The notes: a model not told the origin generated them from the letters alone. A DNA stretch of 46,758 nt from an uncultured Oscillospiraceae bacterium (GCA_910585815.1 CAJUFJ010000024.1:1-46758); one strand, 5' to 3'; positions 25,101 through 32,511 are shown, numbered from the stretch's first letter. Numbers and translations: made by a program.

Positions 25101-25145
25101 TTGTTCTTCCTGTTCAGGAAGAACAACAAGCCCGGCCGGGCTTGT
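25101..25145 (-). other. Two adjoining palindromes in the TRAP leader
   Basis: TTGTTCTTCCTG (25101-25112) with CAGGAAGAACAA (25115-25126), then the perfect palindrome ACAAGCCCGGCCGGGCTTGT (25126-25145). The two share a border base. They lie in the leader between promoter and start codon and could form mRNA hairpins or bind a regulator. Confidence 0.65.
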
Positions 25146-25181
25146 GCCATATGGATTACAGGCATAACTGCCTGCGGGGTT

Positions 25182-25210
25182 ATTATATTACATCTTCCCC
25201 AAGAAAGCAA
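25182..25210 (-). promoter_or_regulatory. TRAP operon promoter
   Basis: Minus-strand TTGCTT (25205-25210), a 17-bp spacer, TATAAT (25182-25187). It gives a leader of roughly 100 bases before the receptor start at 25071. Confidence 0.8.
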
Positions 25211-25319
25211 GTTCTTTTTTTCTTCCAGGCTATCCCCCCTGTGTATTTCGAGCAATTTTTCCGAAATCTTCCCGGAATCTTTATGCTTTTTCTACACATC
25301 TCCCGACCTGCACCCCCCT

Positions 25320-25820
25320 CTACGGCGTCCACCCCTCCATTCCAACCTGCAGCTTTTCCAGAGCCTTCTTCTCGATGCGGGATACATAAGACCGGCTGAT
25401 GCCGCACTGGGCAGCAATTTCCCGCTGGGTCCGCGGCGGTTTGTCGTCCAGGCCGTAGCGCAGGGTGATGATCAGCCGCTCCCGGGGCGTCAGGCAAGTC
25501 TGGACGCACCGGCGCACCTTCACACAGGCGTCACGGGTGTCCAGGTCCTCCAGCATGTTGTCGTCCACCGCGATAACATCCATGAGCGACAGCGTCCCCC
25601 CGTCCCCCGCCGCCTCCAGAGTCTCCGTCAGAGACACCTCCCCCTGCAACTTGCGCTGGGCCCGGAAATACATGAGGATTTCATTTTCTATACACCGGCT
25701 GGCATAGGTGGCCAGCCGCACATTCTTGTCCGCCTTGAAGGTGGATATCCCCTTTATCAGTCCTATTGTGCCAATGGAAATCAGGTCGTCCTGATCTCCG
25801 GTCTGGGCGTAATACTTTTT
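25320..25820 (-). CDS. sigK: sigK, 3' portion (SigK regions 2 to 4)
   Basis: The C-terminal 166 residues of the late mother-cell sporulation sigma factor. It starts at the element junction and reads KKYYAQTGDQDDLISIGTIG, then LATYASRCIENEILMYFRAQRK (region 2), and ends with region 4 (REIAAQCGISRSYVSRIEKKALEKL). Region 1.2 and the start of region 2 are missing here; they lie 4.86 kb away at 30684-30878 on the same strand. A TTG-started frame from 25835 exists only because of element sequence and would not give a working sigma factor. Joining at AAAAAG restores LVAHIVKKYYAQTGDQDDLI, the family sequence. Expression after excision in the mother cell is inferred from B. subtilis and C. difficile. 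Confidence 0.92.
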   Translation of the reverse strand, partial: KKYYAQTGDQDDLISIGTIGLIKGISTFKADKNVRLATYASRCIENEILMYFRAQRKLQGEVSLTETLEAAGDGGTLSLMDVIAVDDNMLEDLDTRDACVKVRRCVQTCLTPRERLIITLRYGLDDKPPRTQREIAAQCGISRSYVSRIEKKALEKLQVGMEGWTP

Positions 25821-25867
25821 TAAGGCCGTAAGCAAAAGGAAAGAGGTGTCCTATCAATTTTTCATTC

Positions 25868-25896
25868 TTGATTCTCCGCGCCGAATAAGCTATAAT
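25868..25896 (+). promoter_or_regulatory. Promoter of the skin-element cargo operon
   Basis: TTGATT (25868-25873), a 17-bp spacer and a perfect TATAAT (25891-25896), followed by AGAGGAG and ATG 25928. It looks SigA-dependent, so the cargo should be expressed in growing cells. Confidence 0.82.
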
Positions 25897-25927
25897 ATCG
25901 TCGTCACAGATTAGAGAGGAGATTTTC

Positions 25928-26515
25928 ATGAACAAACGCTATAAAATAGTACTTCTTGTTCTGTCTGCCGTCCTGCTTTGCAGCTGCTCCCCCAAGGGCA
26001 GCGAACCGCCAGTCTTAACCGATCCCGGGACGGTAAGCGAACCCCCTTCCCAAAGCGCGTCATCTTCCGAGGAGGAACCCGCTCCCATCTTCATCACGTT
26101 TGAGGGGATTGACCTGGAGGGAAACACCATTTCAGAGGACATATTCCTCCAGTCCGACCTCACCATGGTCAACGTGTGGGCAACATACTGCAATCCCTGC
26201 CTGAACGAAATGCCTGGGTTGGGGGAACTGGCGGCAGAATATGAACAGTCACAGTTCCAAATCATCGGCATCGTCAGCGACGTACAAGAAGGCGAGGACC
26301 AAACGCTTGTGGAAAGTCTGATCCAGCAGACGGGCGCAAATTATCCTCATCTGCTGGCCAACGATTCTATCTACCAGGCGCTCCTGGCAGGGGTAAGCGG
26401 TGTGCCCACCACCTTCTTCTTTGACGGAGAGGGGGCATACCTGGGCGGCGTAGTCGGTTCCGCAGAAAAATCGCAGTGGGAGGAGCTTATCCATGAACTT
26501 CTGGAAAAATCGTAG
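25928..26515 (+). CDS. TlpA/ResA-like thioredoxin lipoprotein
   Basis: 195 residues. A lipoprotein signal (lipobox LCSC, Cys20) and an acidic Ser/Pro linker precede a thioredoxin-fold domain. That domain carries the active site VNVWATYCNPCLNEMPGL, and the cis-proline loop is VSGVPTTFFFDGEGAYLGG. It would act outside the membrane in thiol-disulfide exchange. First gene of the element's cargo operon, overlapping the next ORF by 23 bases. It was probably acquired with the element; the thiol partner is unknown. Confidence 0.9.
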   Translation: MNKRYKIVLLVLSAVLLCSCSPKGSEPPVLTDPGTVSEPPSQSASSSEEEPAPIFITFEGIDLEGNTISEDIFLQSDLTMVNVWATYCNPCLNEMPGLGELAAEYEQSQFQIIGIVSDVQEGEDQTLVESLIQQTGANYPHLLANDSIYQALLAGVSGVPTTFFFDGEGAYLGGVVGSAEKSQWEELIHELLEKS

Positions 26516-26639
26516 CATCTGGATATTAGGTGTTCTGACCGGGGCGGCTTTTCTTGGGATTGGGGCCTCTCAGGGGCAGCTTGAAGTGGTCTGGAGAAAG
26601 GCAGTGATGATCTGCCTGGAATGCATCGGGATTGGGTGA
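26493..26639 (+). CDS. CD1871A-type CxxC microprotein
   Basis: A 48-residue protein with one membrane span (about residues 9-25) and a C-terminus ending MICLECIGIG. The CLEC-IGIG ending is the mark of the small CD1871A-type CxxC proteins found beside 4Fe-4S membrane proteins in clostridia (from memory of the family). ATG 26493 lies inside the end of the thioredoxin gene, and its GGAGGAG (26479-26485) ribosome site is within that gene. The next gene begins three bases after its stop. It is too short for most gene callers. A redox relay or Fe-S membrane partner is likely. Confidence 0.8.
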   Translation: MNFWKNRSIWILGVLTGAAFLGIGASQGQLEVVWRKAVMICLECIGIG

Positions 26640-26642
26640 CGT

Positions 26643-27494
26643 ATGGGACGACTTCGACTGACGGTGCAGCTGCTGTTTACCATCGTGACAAACGGCTATC
26701 TGTACGGCTTCCTCAGCGGGAAAATCTACCGGGGCACCCTGAAATACGCCTGCGTCCCGGGGCTGAACTGCTACTCCTGCCCCGGAGCCCTCGCCTCCTG
26801 CCCCATCGGGGCCTTACAGGCGCTGCTGAACCAGCGCGGCTTCCATGTCCCCTTCGCGGCGCTGGGCTTCTTTTTCCTGTTCGGCAGCCTGCTGGGCCGC
26901 TTTGTCTGCGGCTGGCTGTGCCCCTTCGGACTGGTGCAGGACCTTCTCCACAAAATCCCCATTTTCAAAAAAAGAAAGCGCCTGCCCTTCCACCACATTT
27001 TGAAATACGAGAAGTATGTGGTGCTGATTCTGCTGGTACTTGCCGGCTCCCTGTTTCTGTGGGGCGGCTTTGCCAAGGTCCCGGCCTTCTGCAAATACCT
27101 GTGCCCCTCGGGCACTCTGCTGGGCGCACTGCCCCTGCTCAGCGCCAACAACGCCCTGCGCAGTCAGGCCGGCGGGCTGTTTCTCTGGAAGCTGGGGATT
27201 CTGCTGGCCATCGTTCTGCTGTCTGTAAAGGTCTACCGCCCCTTCTGCCAGTACCTGTGCCCCCTGGGGGCCGTCTACGGCTGGTTCAACCGGTTCAGCC
27301 TGGTGCAGATTCACTGGGAGACGGAGCGGTGCATCTCCTGCATGGCCTGCGAAAAGGCCTGTCCGGTGGCCCTGTCCCTCCGGGAGATTTCCCGCTCCCC
27401 GGAGTGCATCCGCTGCGGCAAATGCGTGGCCGCCTGTCCGCAAAAGTGTCTGCACTTTTCCGGGCATAATTTCGCCAAACAACAGCCATTCTAA
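26643..27494 (+). CDS. 4Fe-4S membrane electron-transfer protein (NapH-like)
   Basis: 283 residues with about four to five spans and repeated cysteine motifs. Membrane-flanking motifs are CYSCPGALASCPIGALQ, CGWLCPFGLVQDLLHKIP, CKYLCPSGTLL and CQYLCPLGAVYGWFN. Two C-terminal ferredoxin-type motifs follow: CISCMACEKACPVAL and CIRCGKCVAACPQKC. This is the COG0348 (NapH/CcoG/RnfB-like) architecture, moving electrons across or along the membrane. It sits between the CxxC microprotein and an FAD/Rieske oxidoreductase, suggesting a chain from cytoplasmic donor to an external thiol carrier. That direction is inference. Confidence 0.92.
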   Translation: MGRLRLTVQLLFTIVTNGYLYGFLSGKIYRGTLKYACVPGLNCYSCPGALASCPIGALQALLNQRGFHVPFAALGFFFLFGSLLGRFVCGWLCPFGLVQDLLHKIPIFKKRKRLPFHHILKYEKYVVLILLVLAGSLFLWGGFAKVPAFCKYLCPSGTLLGALPLLSANNALRSQAGGLFLWKLGILLAIVLLSVKVYRPFCQYLCPLGAVYGWFNRFSLVQIHWETERCISCMACEKACPVALSLREISRSPECIRCGKCVAACPQKCLHFSGHNFAKQQPF

Positions 27495-27512
27495 CCTCAA
27501 TGAGGTGATGGG

Positions 27513-28808
27513 ATGGACTCCATATGGACAAAAACGGCACAGCTGCCCCAATTTGATCCCCTCCGGTCAGACCTTCGCACCGATGTGCTCATCATCGGCG
27601 GTGGGCTGGCCGGAGTTTTATGCGCCTATAAGCTGACCCAGGCGGGGGTGGACTGCGCCCTGGTGGAGGTGAACCGCATCGGCGGCGGCATCACCAAAAA
27701 CACCACGGCAAAGGTCACCTCCCAGCACGGCCTGATCTATGACAAGCTGATCCGGGAGTTCGGCGTGGACCGGGCCCGGCTCTACCTGGAGGCCAACCAG
27801 GGTGCGCTGGCCGAGTACCGCGCCCTGTGCCAAACCATCGATTGCGATTTTACGGAGAAGGACGCCTTTGTCTACTCCATCAGCAAGCGGTGGAAGCTGG
27901 AGCGGGAGATAAAGGCCCTGGACAGGCTGGGCTTCGGGGCGGAATTTGTGGAACAGGTCCCCCTCCCCTTCCCTGTGGCGGGAACGATAAAATTCCCCTG
28001 TCAGGCCCAGTTCCACCCTCTGAAATTTATCGCCGCCATCGCCAAGGACCTGCGGATTTTCGAGCACACCAAGGTGCTGGAGCTGGCCCCCAGCAGGGCG
28101 GTCACCCACGGCGGTACCATCTCGGCGGACAAGATCATCGTCGCCACCCACTTTCCCCTGCTCAACAAGCACGGCGGCTACTTCCTCAAGCTGTACCAGC
28201 ACCGCTCCTACGTGCTGGCCCTGGAAAACGCCCCGGACGTCCACGGGATGTATCTGGATGAGGACGAAAAGGGGCTGTCCTTCCGAAACTATGGCGATCT
28301 GCTCCTTGTAGGCGGCGGCAGTCACCGGACGGGCAAGCAGGGCGGCTGCTGGCAGGAGCTGGAAGGCTTCGCCCGTAAGCACTACCCCGACGCCCAGGAG
28401 GCGGCCCGCTGGGCCACCCAGGACTGCATGACCCTGGACGGCGTCCCCTATATCGGCCCCTACTCCAGGGGCACGGACGGGCTCTATGTGGTCACCGGCT
28501 TCAACAAGTGGGGCATGACCTCCTCCATGGCGGCGGCGGCGGTTTTGACCGACCTGGTACTGGGACAAAAAAATCCCTATGCAGAGCTGTTCTCCCCCTC
28601 CCGGACGGTCCTCCGCCCCCAGCTGGCGGCAAACGCCCTGGAATCCGCCCTGGGACTGCTCACCCCCACCGTCCCCCGCTGTCCCCACATGGGTTGCGCT
28701 TTGAAATACAACGCCGCCGAGCACAGCTGGGACTGCCCCTGCCACGGCTCCCGCTTCACGGAGGACGGCTCCCTCATCGACAACCCAGCCACCGACGACA
28801 AAAGATGA
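27513..28808 (+). CDS. FAD-dependent oxidoreductase with C-terminal Rieske domain
   Basis: 431 residues. The N-terminal FAD motif is DVLIIGGGLAGVLCAYKLTQAG, with a DAO-family fold (GGGITKNTTAKVTSQHG, and GTDGLYVVTGFNKWGMTSSMAAA near residue 330). The last ~45 residues are a Rieske [2Fe-2S] site, CPHMGC...CPCHGSRF, ending LIDNPATDDKR. Such fusions are common in Firmicutes and of unproven substrate. ATG 27513 follows TGAGGTGATGGG. It is the last gene of the cargo operon, with a terminator directly after it. Confidence 0.92.
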   Translation: MDSIWTKTAQLPQFDPLRSDLRTDVLIIGGGLAGVLCAYKLTQAGVDCALVEVNRIGGGITKNTTAKVTSQHGLIYDKLIREFGVDRARLYLEANQGALAEYRALCQTIDCDFTEKDAFVYSISKRWKLEREIKALDRLGFGAEFVEQVPLPFPVAGTIKFPCQAQFHPLKFIAAIAKDLRIFEHTKVLELAPSRAVTHGGTISADKIIVATHFPLLNKHGGYFLKLYQHRSYVLALENAPDVHGMYLDEDEKGLSFRNYGDLLLVGGGSHRTGKQGGCWQELEGFARKHYPDAQEAARWATQDCMTLDGVPYIGPYSRGTDGLYVVTGFNKWGMTSSMAAAAVLTDLVLGQKNPYAELFSPSRTVLRPQLAANALESALGLLTPTVPRCPHMGCALKYNAAEHSWDCPCHGSRFTEDGSLIDNPATDDKR

Positions 28809-28813
28809 TCCCG

Positions 28814-28847
28814 ATGCCAGACGGACGCGATCCGCCTGGCATTTTTT
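28814..28847 (+). terminator. Terminator of the cargo operon
   Basis: ATGCCAG (28814-28820) pairs with CTGGCAT (28836-28842), with a further inner CGG/CCG pair and T6 (28842-28847). It isolates the cargo operon from the recombinase genes. Confidence 0.85.
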
Positions 28848-28878
28848 CTCACCTCTGACATATCCATGGACTGAGGTG

Positions 28879-29079
28879 ATGAAATTGGAACAAGTACAGC
28901 GACAGCTGGTCAGCGTCCTGCTGGACCGTATCCGTTCCCTTGGTCTTATCTCGGATTCCACCTGCGGCCGGGCGGTCGATCTGGTACATTCCATGGACAG
29001 CTTCCCAAGCTTGTTTCAGTATCCTGTATGCTTGACAGAGGAGGCGAGCGGATTTGAATGTGCTCCAGGTACGCCGTGA
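28879..29079 (+). CDS. Small protein beside the recombinase, possible directionality factor
   Basis: 66 residues (67 if the GTG at 28876 is used) that I cannot assign to a named domain. It begins KLEQVQRQLVSVLLDRIRSLGLIS, an amphipathic helix, continues STCGRAVDLVHS and ends PVCLTEEASGFECAPGTP. Its 3' end overlaps the recombinase start by 26 bases, and there is no terminator between, so the two are co-expressed. Large serine recombinases need a small directionality factor to excise, and in C. difficile one is encoded within the skin element; this is the only small ORF in a fitting place here. The role is inference. Confidence 0.65.
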   Translation: MKLEQVQRQLVSVLLDRIRSLGLISDSTCGRAVDLVHSMDSFPSLFQYPVCLTEEASGFECAPGTP

Positions 29080-30685
29080 ACTGCGCAATGGCAAGACTAT
29101 CTTCGACCTGCCCCTGCGGGTGACCTTCTACGCCAGGGTATCCACCGACAAGGACGAGCAAATCAACAGTTTGGAAAACCAGGTACAGTATTACACCGAG
29201 CTGGTTCAGTCAAAACCAAACTGGACCTTTGTGCCAGGGTACATCGACGAGGGCATCAGCGGCACCAGCACGAAAAAGCGGGATAGCTTCTTACGGATGA
29301 TAACAGACGCCAAAGCGGGGCGGTTCGATTTCATCATCACCAAGGAGATATCCCGCTTTTCCCGTTCCACCCTGGACAGCATCAAATACACCCAGGAGCT
29401 GCTGGAGCACGATGTGGGGGTGCTGTTCCAGAACGACAACATCAACACCCTGGACAGCGACAGTGAGTTCCGCCTGGTGGTCATGGCCGGGGTGGCCCAG
29501 GACGAGGTGCGCAAGCTGTCTGAACGGCTGAAGTTCGGCTTCCGGCAGGCCATCAAAAACGGCCACGTGCTGGGCAACGACAAGCTGTGGGGGTACGATA
29601 AAAAGGACTGTGTCCTCACCATCAACGAGGCGGAGGCCCAGGTGGTGCGGCGGATTTTCGACCTCTACGCCAACCAGCAGATGGGCATCCGGCGCATCTC
29701 CCAAAAACTGCTGGACGAGGGCTTTACCAGCCGGAAGGGCAACGCCTTCAATGTGCTGACCATCCGGCACATCCTCTGCAACCCCAAGTACAAGGGCTGG
29801 TACTGCGCCAACAAATCTCAGACGGTGGACTACCGCAGCAAGCGGAAGATTTTCCTGGACGAGAGCGAGTGGGTGATGTACCCGGACCCATCTGTCCCGG
29901 CCATCGTCTCCGAGGAGCTGTGGGATCGGGCCAACGCCCTCTACAAGCGCCGCAGCCAACAGATGATGTCCCACCAGAGCGGGGCGGAGTTCCACAACCA
30001 CTACCCCTACAGCGGCAAAATCATCTGCGAGGAGCATGGCACCAGCTTTCACCGGCAGGTGCTGAAAAGCGCCAAGGGGGGCAAGGAGGTCTGGCAATGC
30101 CGGGTATACCGGAACCGGGGCCGGGCAGCCTGCTCCGCCCCCCAGCTCTACACCGCCGAGCTGGACCGAATTATGGCCGGCATTTTCAACCAGCTTGCCC
30201 GGAATAAGCAGGCCATCATCGACGCGGTGTTGGCTGTTCTCCAGGCCGTCCCTGACGAGCACGACTACACCCAGGACCTTCGGCGCATTGAGAAGGACCT
30301 GTCCGCTCTCCACACAAAAAAAGACCGCCTGCTGGAGATGAGCATTGAGGGGGTCGTCTCCATGTCGGAGTTTAAACAGCGCAACGACGGCTTTAACGAA
30401 CAGGTCCGGGTTTTGGAGGAAAAGCGGGCAGCACTCCAGGCGGAGGCCGAAAAGGGTCGGCGGACGGAGGCGCAGCTGGAGGAAATCCGGTCGGCGCTGG
30501 AGGAGGAGCTGTCCTTCCGGAACGGCGTTAATTCCCCACTGGTGACCACCATTCTGGACAAAATCGTGGTAAAAAAAGGCAGCACCAGGGAGGTACTGCG
30601 ACTGGACATCTTTCCGAAATTCGGCGGCCCATGGAAGGCCGTTTTTGACCGGGAAAAATCTTCCTTTCGCTGCACTCCTTTTTAA
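29054..30685 (+). CDS. Large serine recombinase (SpoIVCA-type) of the sigK element
   Basis: 543 residues. The resolvase catalytic domain begins VTFYARVSTDKDEQINSLENQ, with the nucleophilic Ser in ARVS, and continues IDEGISGTSTKKRDSFLRMI, ITKEISRFSRSTLDSI and MAGVAQDEVRKLSER. The recombinase domain (LWGYDKK...ISQKLLDEGFTSRKG), a zinc-ribbon-like region (SGKIICEEHG) and a long C-terminal coiled coil (about residues 400-480) follow. The start is TTG 29054, with GGAGG nine bases upstream. The stop TAA (30683-30685) touches the right crossover hexamer, so excision would change its last residues. It points toward the convergent 5' half of sigK, as I recall for B. subtilis spoIVCA. Confidence 0.93.
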   Translation: MNVLQVRRELRNGKTIFDLPLRVTFYARVSTDKDEQINSLENQVQYYTELVQSKPNWTFVPGYIDEGISGTSTKKRDSFLRMITDAKAGRFDFIITKEISRFSRSTLDSIKYTQELLEHDVGVLFQNDNINTLDSDSEFRLVVMAGVAQDEVRKLSERLKFGFRQAIKNGHVLGNDKLWGYDKKDCVLTINEAEAQVVRRIFDLYANQQMGIRRISQKLLDEGFTSRKGNAFNVLTIRHILCNPKYKGWYCANKSQTVDYRSKRKIFLDESEWVMYPDPSVPAIVSEELWDRANALYKRRSQQMMSHQSGAEFHNHYPYSGKIICEEHGTSFHRQVLKSAKGGKEVWQCRVYRNRGRAACSAPQLYTAELDRIMAGIFNQLARNKQAIIDAVLAVLQAVPDEHDYTQDLRRIEKDLSALHTKKDRLLEMSIEGVVSMSEFKQRNDGFNEQVRVLEEKRAALQAEAEKGRRTEAQLEEIRSALEEELSFRNGVNSPLVTTILDKIVVKKGSTREVLRLDIFPKFGGPWKAVFDREKSSFRCTPF

Positions 30686-30878
30686 CAATGTGCGCCACCA
30701 GGCGCAGATTGTGTTCCACAAGGATATTCCGGGCTTCCAGGTCCCCCTGGGCGCACCGCTCCAGGCAGGCTTTTTCCTCCGCTGCCTTCAGCGGACGGGG
30801 AAAGGACCCGCCTCCTCCCGACAGGCGCAGGGTAAAAAACAGTCCATTCATCATCAGATAAATGACGGGCGACAGCAT
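30684..30878 (-). CDS. sigK: sigK, 5' portion (N-terminal 65 residues)
   Basis: The N-terminal part of SigK. It opens with a hydrophobic stretch (LSPVIYLMMNGLFFTL) like the SigK pro-sequence, then GSFPRPLKAAEEKACLERCAQGD and ARNILVEHNLRLVAHIV, the family region 1.2/2.1. After KK the frame runs into element sequence (ECSERK) antisense to the recombinase. The start ATG 30878 has GGAGG eight bases upstream. Joined to 25820-25320 it gives a 231-residue SigK, close to the usual ~235-240. A pro-sequence implies processing before activity, by analogy. I could not fix a SigE-type promoter in 30879-31025. Confidence 0.9.
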
Positions 30879-31025
30879 GTTAAACACCTCCACCCTACCC
30901 TATTCCCTTCCGGCACGTCCCTATCACTGATTTCCTGCCGTTCCCGCGGCAAAATTCACAAATTCCCTGTCCTCCACAGCCCCCGGAGTCCCACATAAAT
31001 TTGACTCAACAGCCCAAAACAACAT

Positions 31026-31053
31026 ACAGGACCACCCCGTAAGGTGGTCCTGT
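31026..31053. terminator. Terminator between the D-amino-acid transaminase and sigK
   Basis: ACAGGACCACC (31026-31036) pairs with GGTGGTCCTGT (31043-31053). T-rich bases follow on the minus strand (ATGTTGTTTTGG). It lies downstream of the minus-strand transaminase gene, before sigK. Confidence 0.75.
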
Positions 31054-31083
31054 TCTTACTTTTGATACAGCTCCAGCGTTCCT

Positions 31084-31935
31084 TTACCCCGCGGTCTCCC
31101 GCTGGAACTTGGCCAGGTAGGCGTCCTGGAGCAGCTGAATGCGCTGGGGGTCCTTACCGCCCACAGGGATACCGTCGATAGACTCCACCTTCATGCACAG
31201 GGCGCTGGAGCTGGTGACGATCACCTCGTCGGCGTTCATCAGCTCCACCATGGAGAAGGGCTCCTCCGCCACCGGGATGCCGTTCTCTCCAGCCAAGGCC
31301 AGCAGGTGCTTGCGGGTGATGCCGGGGAGAATCAGCTCATCGGTGGGGGCGGTGCGCAGAACGCCATCCTTCAAAATGGAGATGTTGCTGTGGGCACACT
31401 CGGTGACCCGGCTGCCCCGGTGGAGCACCGCCTCGTCGCAGCCGGCCTCCAGGGCCCGCTGGTTAGCCAGCACGCTGGGGATCAGGTTCAGGGTTTTGAT
31501 GTTGCACAGCTTAAACCGGTTGTCCTCCAGGGAAATGAGCTTGTAGGGCTTGTCCATGGACTTCATGGTGTGGGGCTTCACGTAGGCCATCAGGGTGGGC
31601 TCCACCTCCGCCCCGGGAAACACGTGGTTCCGGGGGGCCACGCCCCGGGATACCTGCCAGTACAGGAAGTGGATGGGGGACTCCTCCGCCGCGTCGATGA
31701 CCTTCTGCAGCTCCGCCCTCACCTGGGCCCGCTCCATTTTGAAGGGAATTTCCAACAGGCGCAGGCTATTATACATCCGGTCCAGGTGGTCCTCGATGGC
31801 AAAGGGGATGCGGTTGGCCACGCAGGTGGCCTCATAGATGCCGTCGCCGAAGTAGAGCGCCCGGTCGTTCATGGGCACCTTCATCTCCTCCAAGGGGCCC
31901 ATTTCGCCGTTGTAGTAGCCGACATTTTTCCACAT
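31084..31935 (-). CDS. dat: D-amino-acid (class IV) aminotransferase
   Basis: 283 residues of the class IV PLP-dependent transaminases. The PLP lysine lies in CNIKTLNLIPSVLANQRALEAG, and the cofactor-phosphate loop in VTECAHSNISILKDGVL. The N-terminal arm YYNGEMGPLEEMKVPMNDRALYFGDGIYEAT is typical. The KTLNL pattern favours D-alanine aminotransferase over branched-chain transaminase; both belong to the same fold, so the substrate is less sure than the family. It would supply D-glutamate or D-alanine for peptidoglycan. It runs in the same direction as the PAP2 gene 27 bp upstream. Confidence 0.88.
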   Translation of the reverse strand: MWKNVGYYNGEMGPLEEMKVPMNDRALYFGDGIYEATCVANRIPFAIEDHLDRMYNSLRLLEIPFKMERAQVRAELQKVIDAAEESPIHFLYWQVSRGVAPRNHVFPGAEVEPTLMAYVKPHTMKSMDKPYKLISLEDNRFKLCNIKTLNLIPSVLANQRALEAGCDEAVLHRGSRVTECAHSNISILKDGVLRTAPTDELILPGITRKHLLALAGENGIPVAEEPFSMVELMNADEVIVTSSSALCMKVESIDGIPVGGKDPQRIQLLQDAYLAKFQRETAG

Positions 31936-31962
31936 AATTCTTTCCTCCGTTTTTATCTTATT

Positions 31963-32511
31963 TCAATAGACACTGTTTCTTCTATCCTCATAAATTTGAT
32001 ATGCCTTCCAAGCCACCCAGGCGCACAGCGCGCCAATCACGGCCCCCACCAGCACGTCGGTGGGGTAGTGGACCCCCACATACAGCCGGGACAGCCCCAT
32101 GCACACCGCCGCAATCACGGCGGCAGTCCGGCCCCACCGCCAGGGCAGGGCTCTGGCCCAGGACAGGCCGGCGGCAAAGGCGGCACAGGTGTGACCCGAG
32201 GGGAAGGAATTGGGGTCCCCCTCGGTCACCAGCGGGACGATAGGCCAGTCCAGCCAGGGCCGGGCCCGTTCCACCAGGGGCTTGATGGTAACATTGGTCA
32301 CCAGCAGCCCCAGGACCATGGCCCCCAGGGCCAGCGCCCCCGCCTTCCGGGTAGGCCTGTACAGCAGCATGGCCAGGGACAGGGCAATAAACAAAATGCC
32401 CGCGTCCCCCATCTTGGTGTAGAACGACACCACAGGGTCCAGCCAAGCCGCATGCAGCCCCTGGATCGCCACCAGCAGCTGTCCATCCAGTTGAAGGAAA
32501 CGGTCCAGCAT
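31963..32511 (-). CDS. PAP2-family membrane phosphatase
   Basis: 182 residues with about five spans. The three phosphatase motifs are present: KPLVERARPW, FPSGHT and SRLYVGVHYPTDV, with catalytic His in the last two. Candidates are undecaprenyl-pyrophosphate or phosphatidylglycerophosphate phosphatase; sequence alone does not decide. The start MLDRFLQL (32511) has GGGAGG seven bases upstream, preferred over 32535. Cell-envelope neighbours (dat, glycosyltransferase) fit a lipid-carrier role. Confidence 0.9.
   Translation of the reverse strand: MLDRFLQLDGQLLVAIQGLHAAWLDPVVSFYTKMGDAGILFIALSLAMLLYRPTRKAGALALGAMVLGLLVTNVTIKPLVERARPWLDWPIVPLVTEGDPNSFPSGHTCAAFAAGLSWARALPWRWGRTAAVIAAVCMGLSRLYVGVHYPTDVLVGAVIGALCAWVAWKAYQIYEDRRNSVY

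Larger units (their letters stand above)
25815..30683. mobile_element. skin-like element interrupting sigK (4,863 bp)
   Basis: The element is bounded by the shared hexamer that reads AAAAAG on the minus strand (25815-25820 and 30678-30683), in the same codon phase of sigK. Just inside each end is an inverted AGC(A/G)AAAGGAA (plus 25831-25841; minus 30671-30661), likely recombinase arm sites. Contents are a promoter and redox cargo operon (25868-28808), a terminator, a small ORF and a large serine recombinase that ends at the right junction. No phage structural genes are present. By position and content it is a sigK intervening (skin) element; excision in sporulating cells is inferred. Confidence 0.9.

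Noticed and set aside
25320..25835. A complete short sigma factor gene starting at 25835
   Set aside because: It lacks the start of region 2 and begins with element sequence. The missing part is found at 30684-30878, so it is the 3' half of sigK.
30528..30893. A stand-alone 121-residue protein
   Set aside because: Its first half is the SigK N-terminus. After the junction it reads antisense to the recombinase, giving a meaningless tail.
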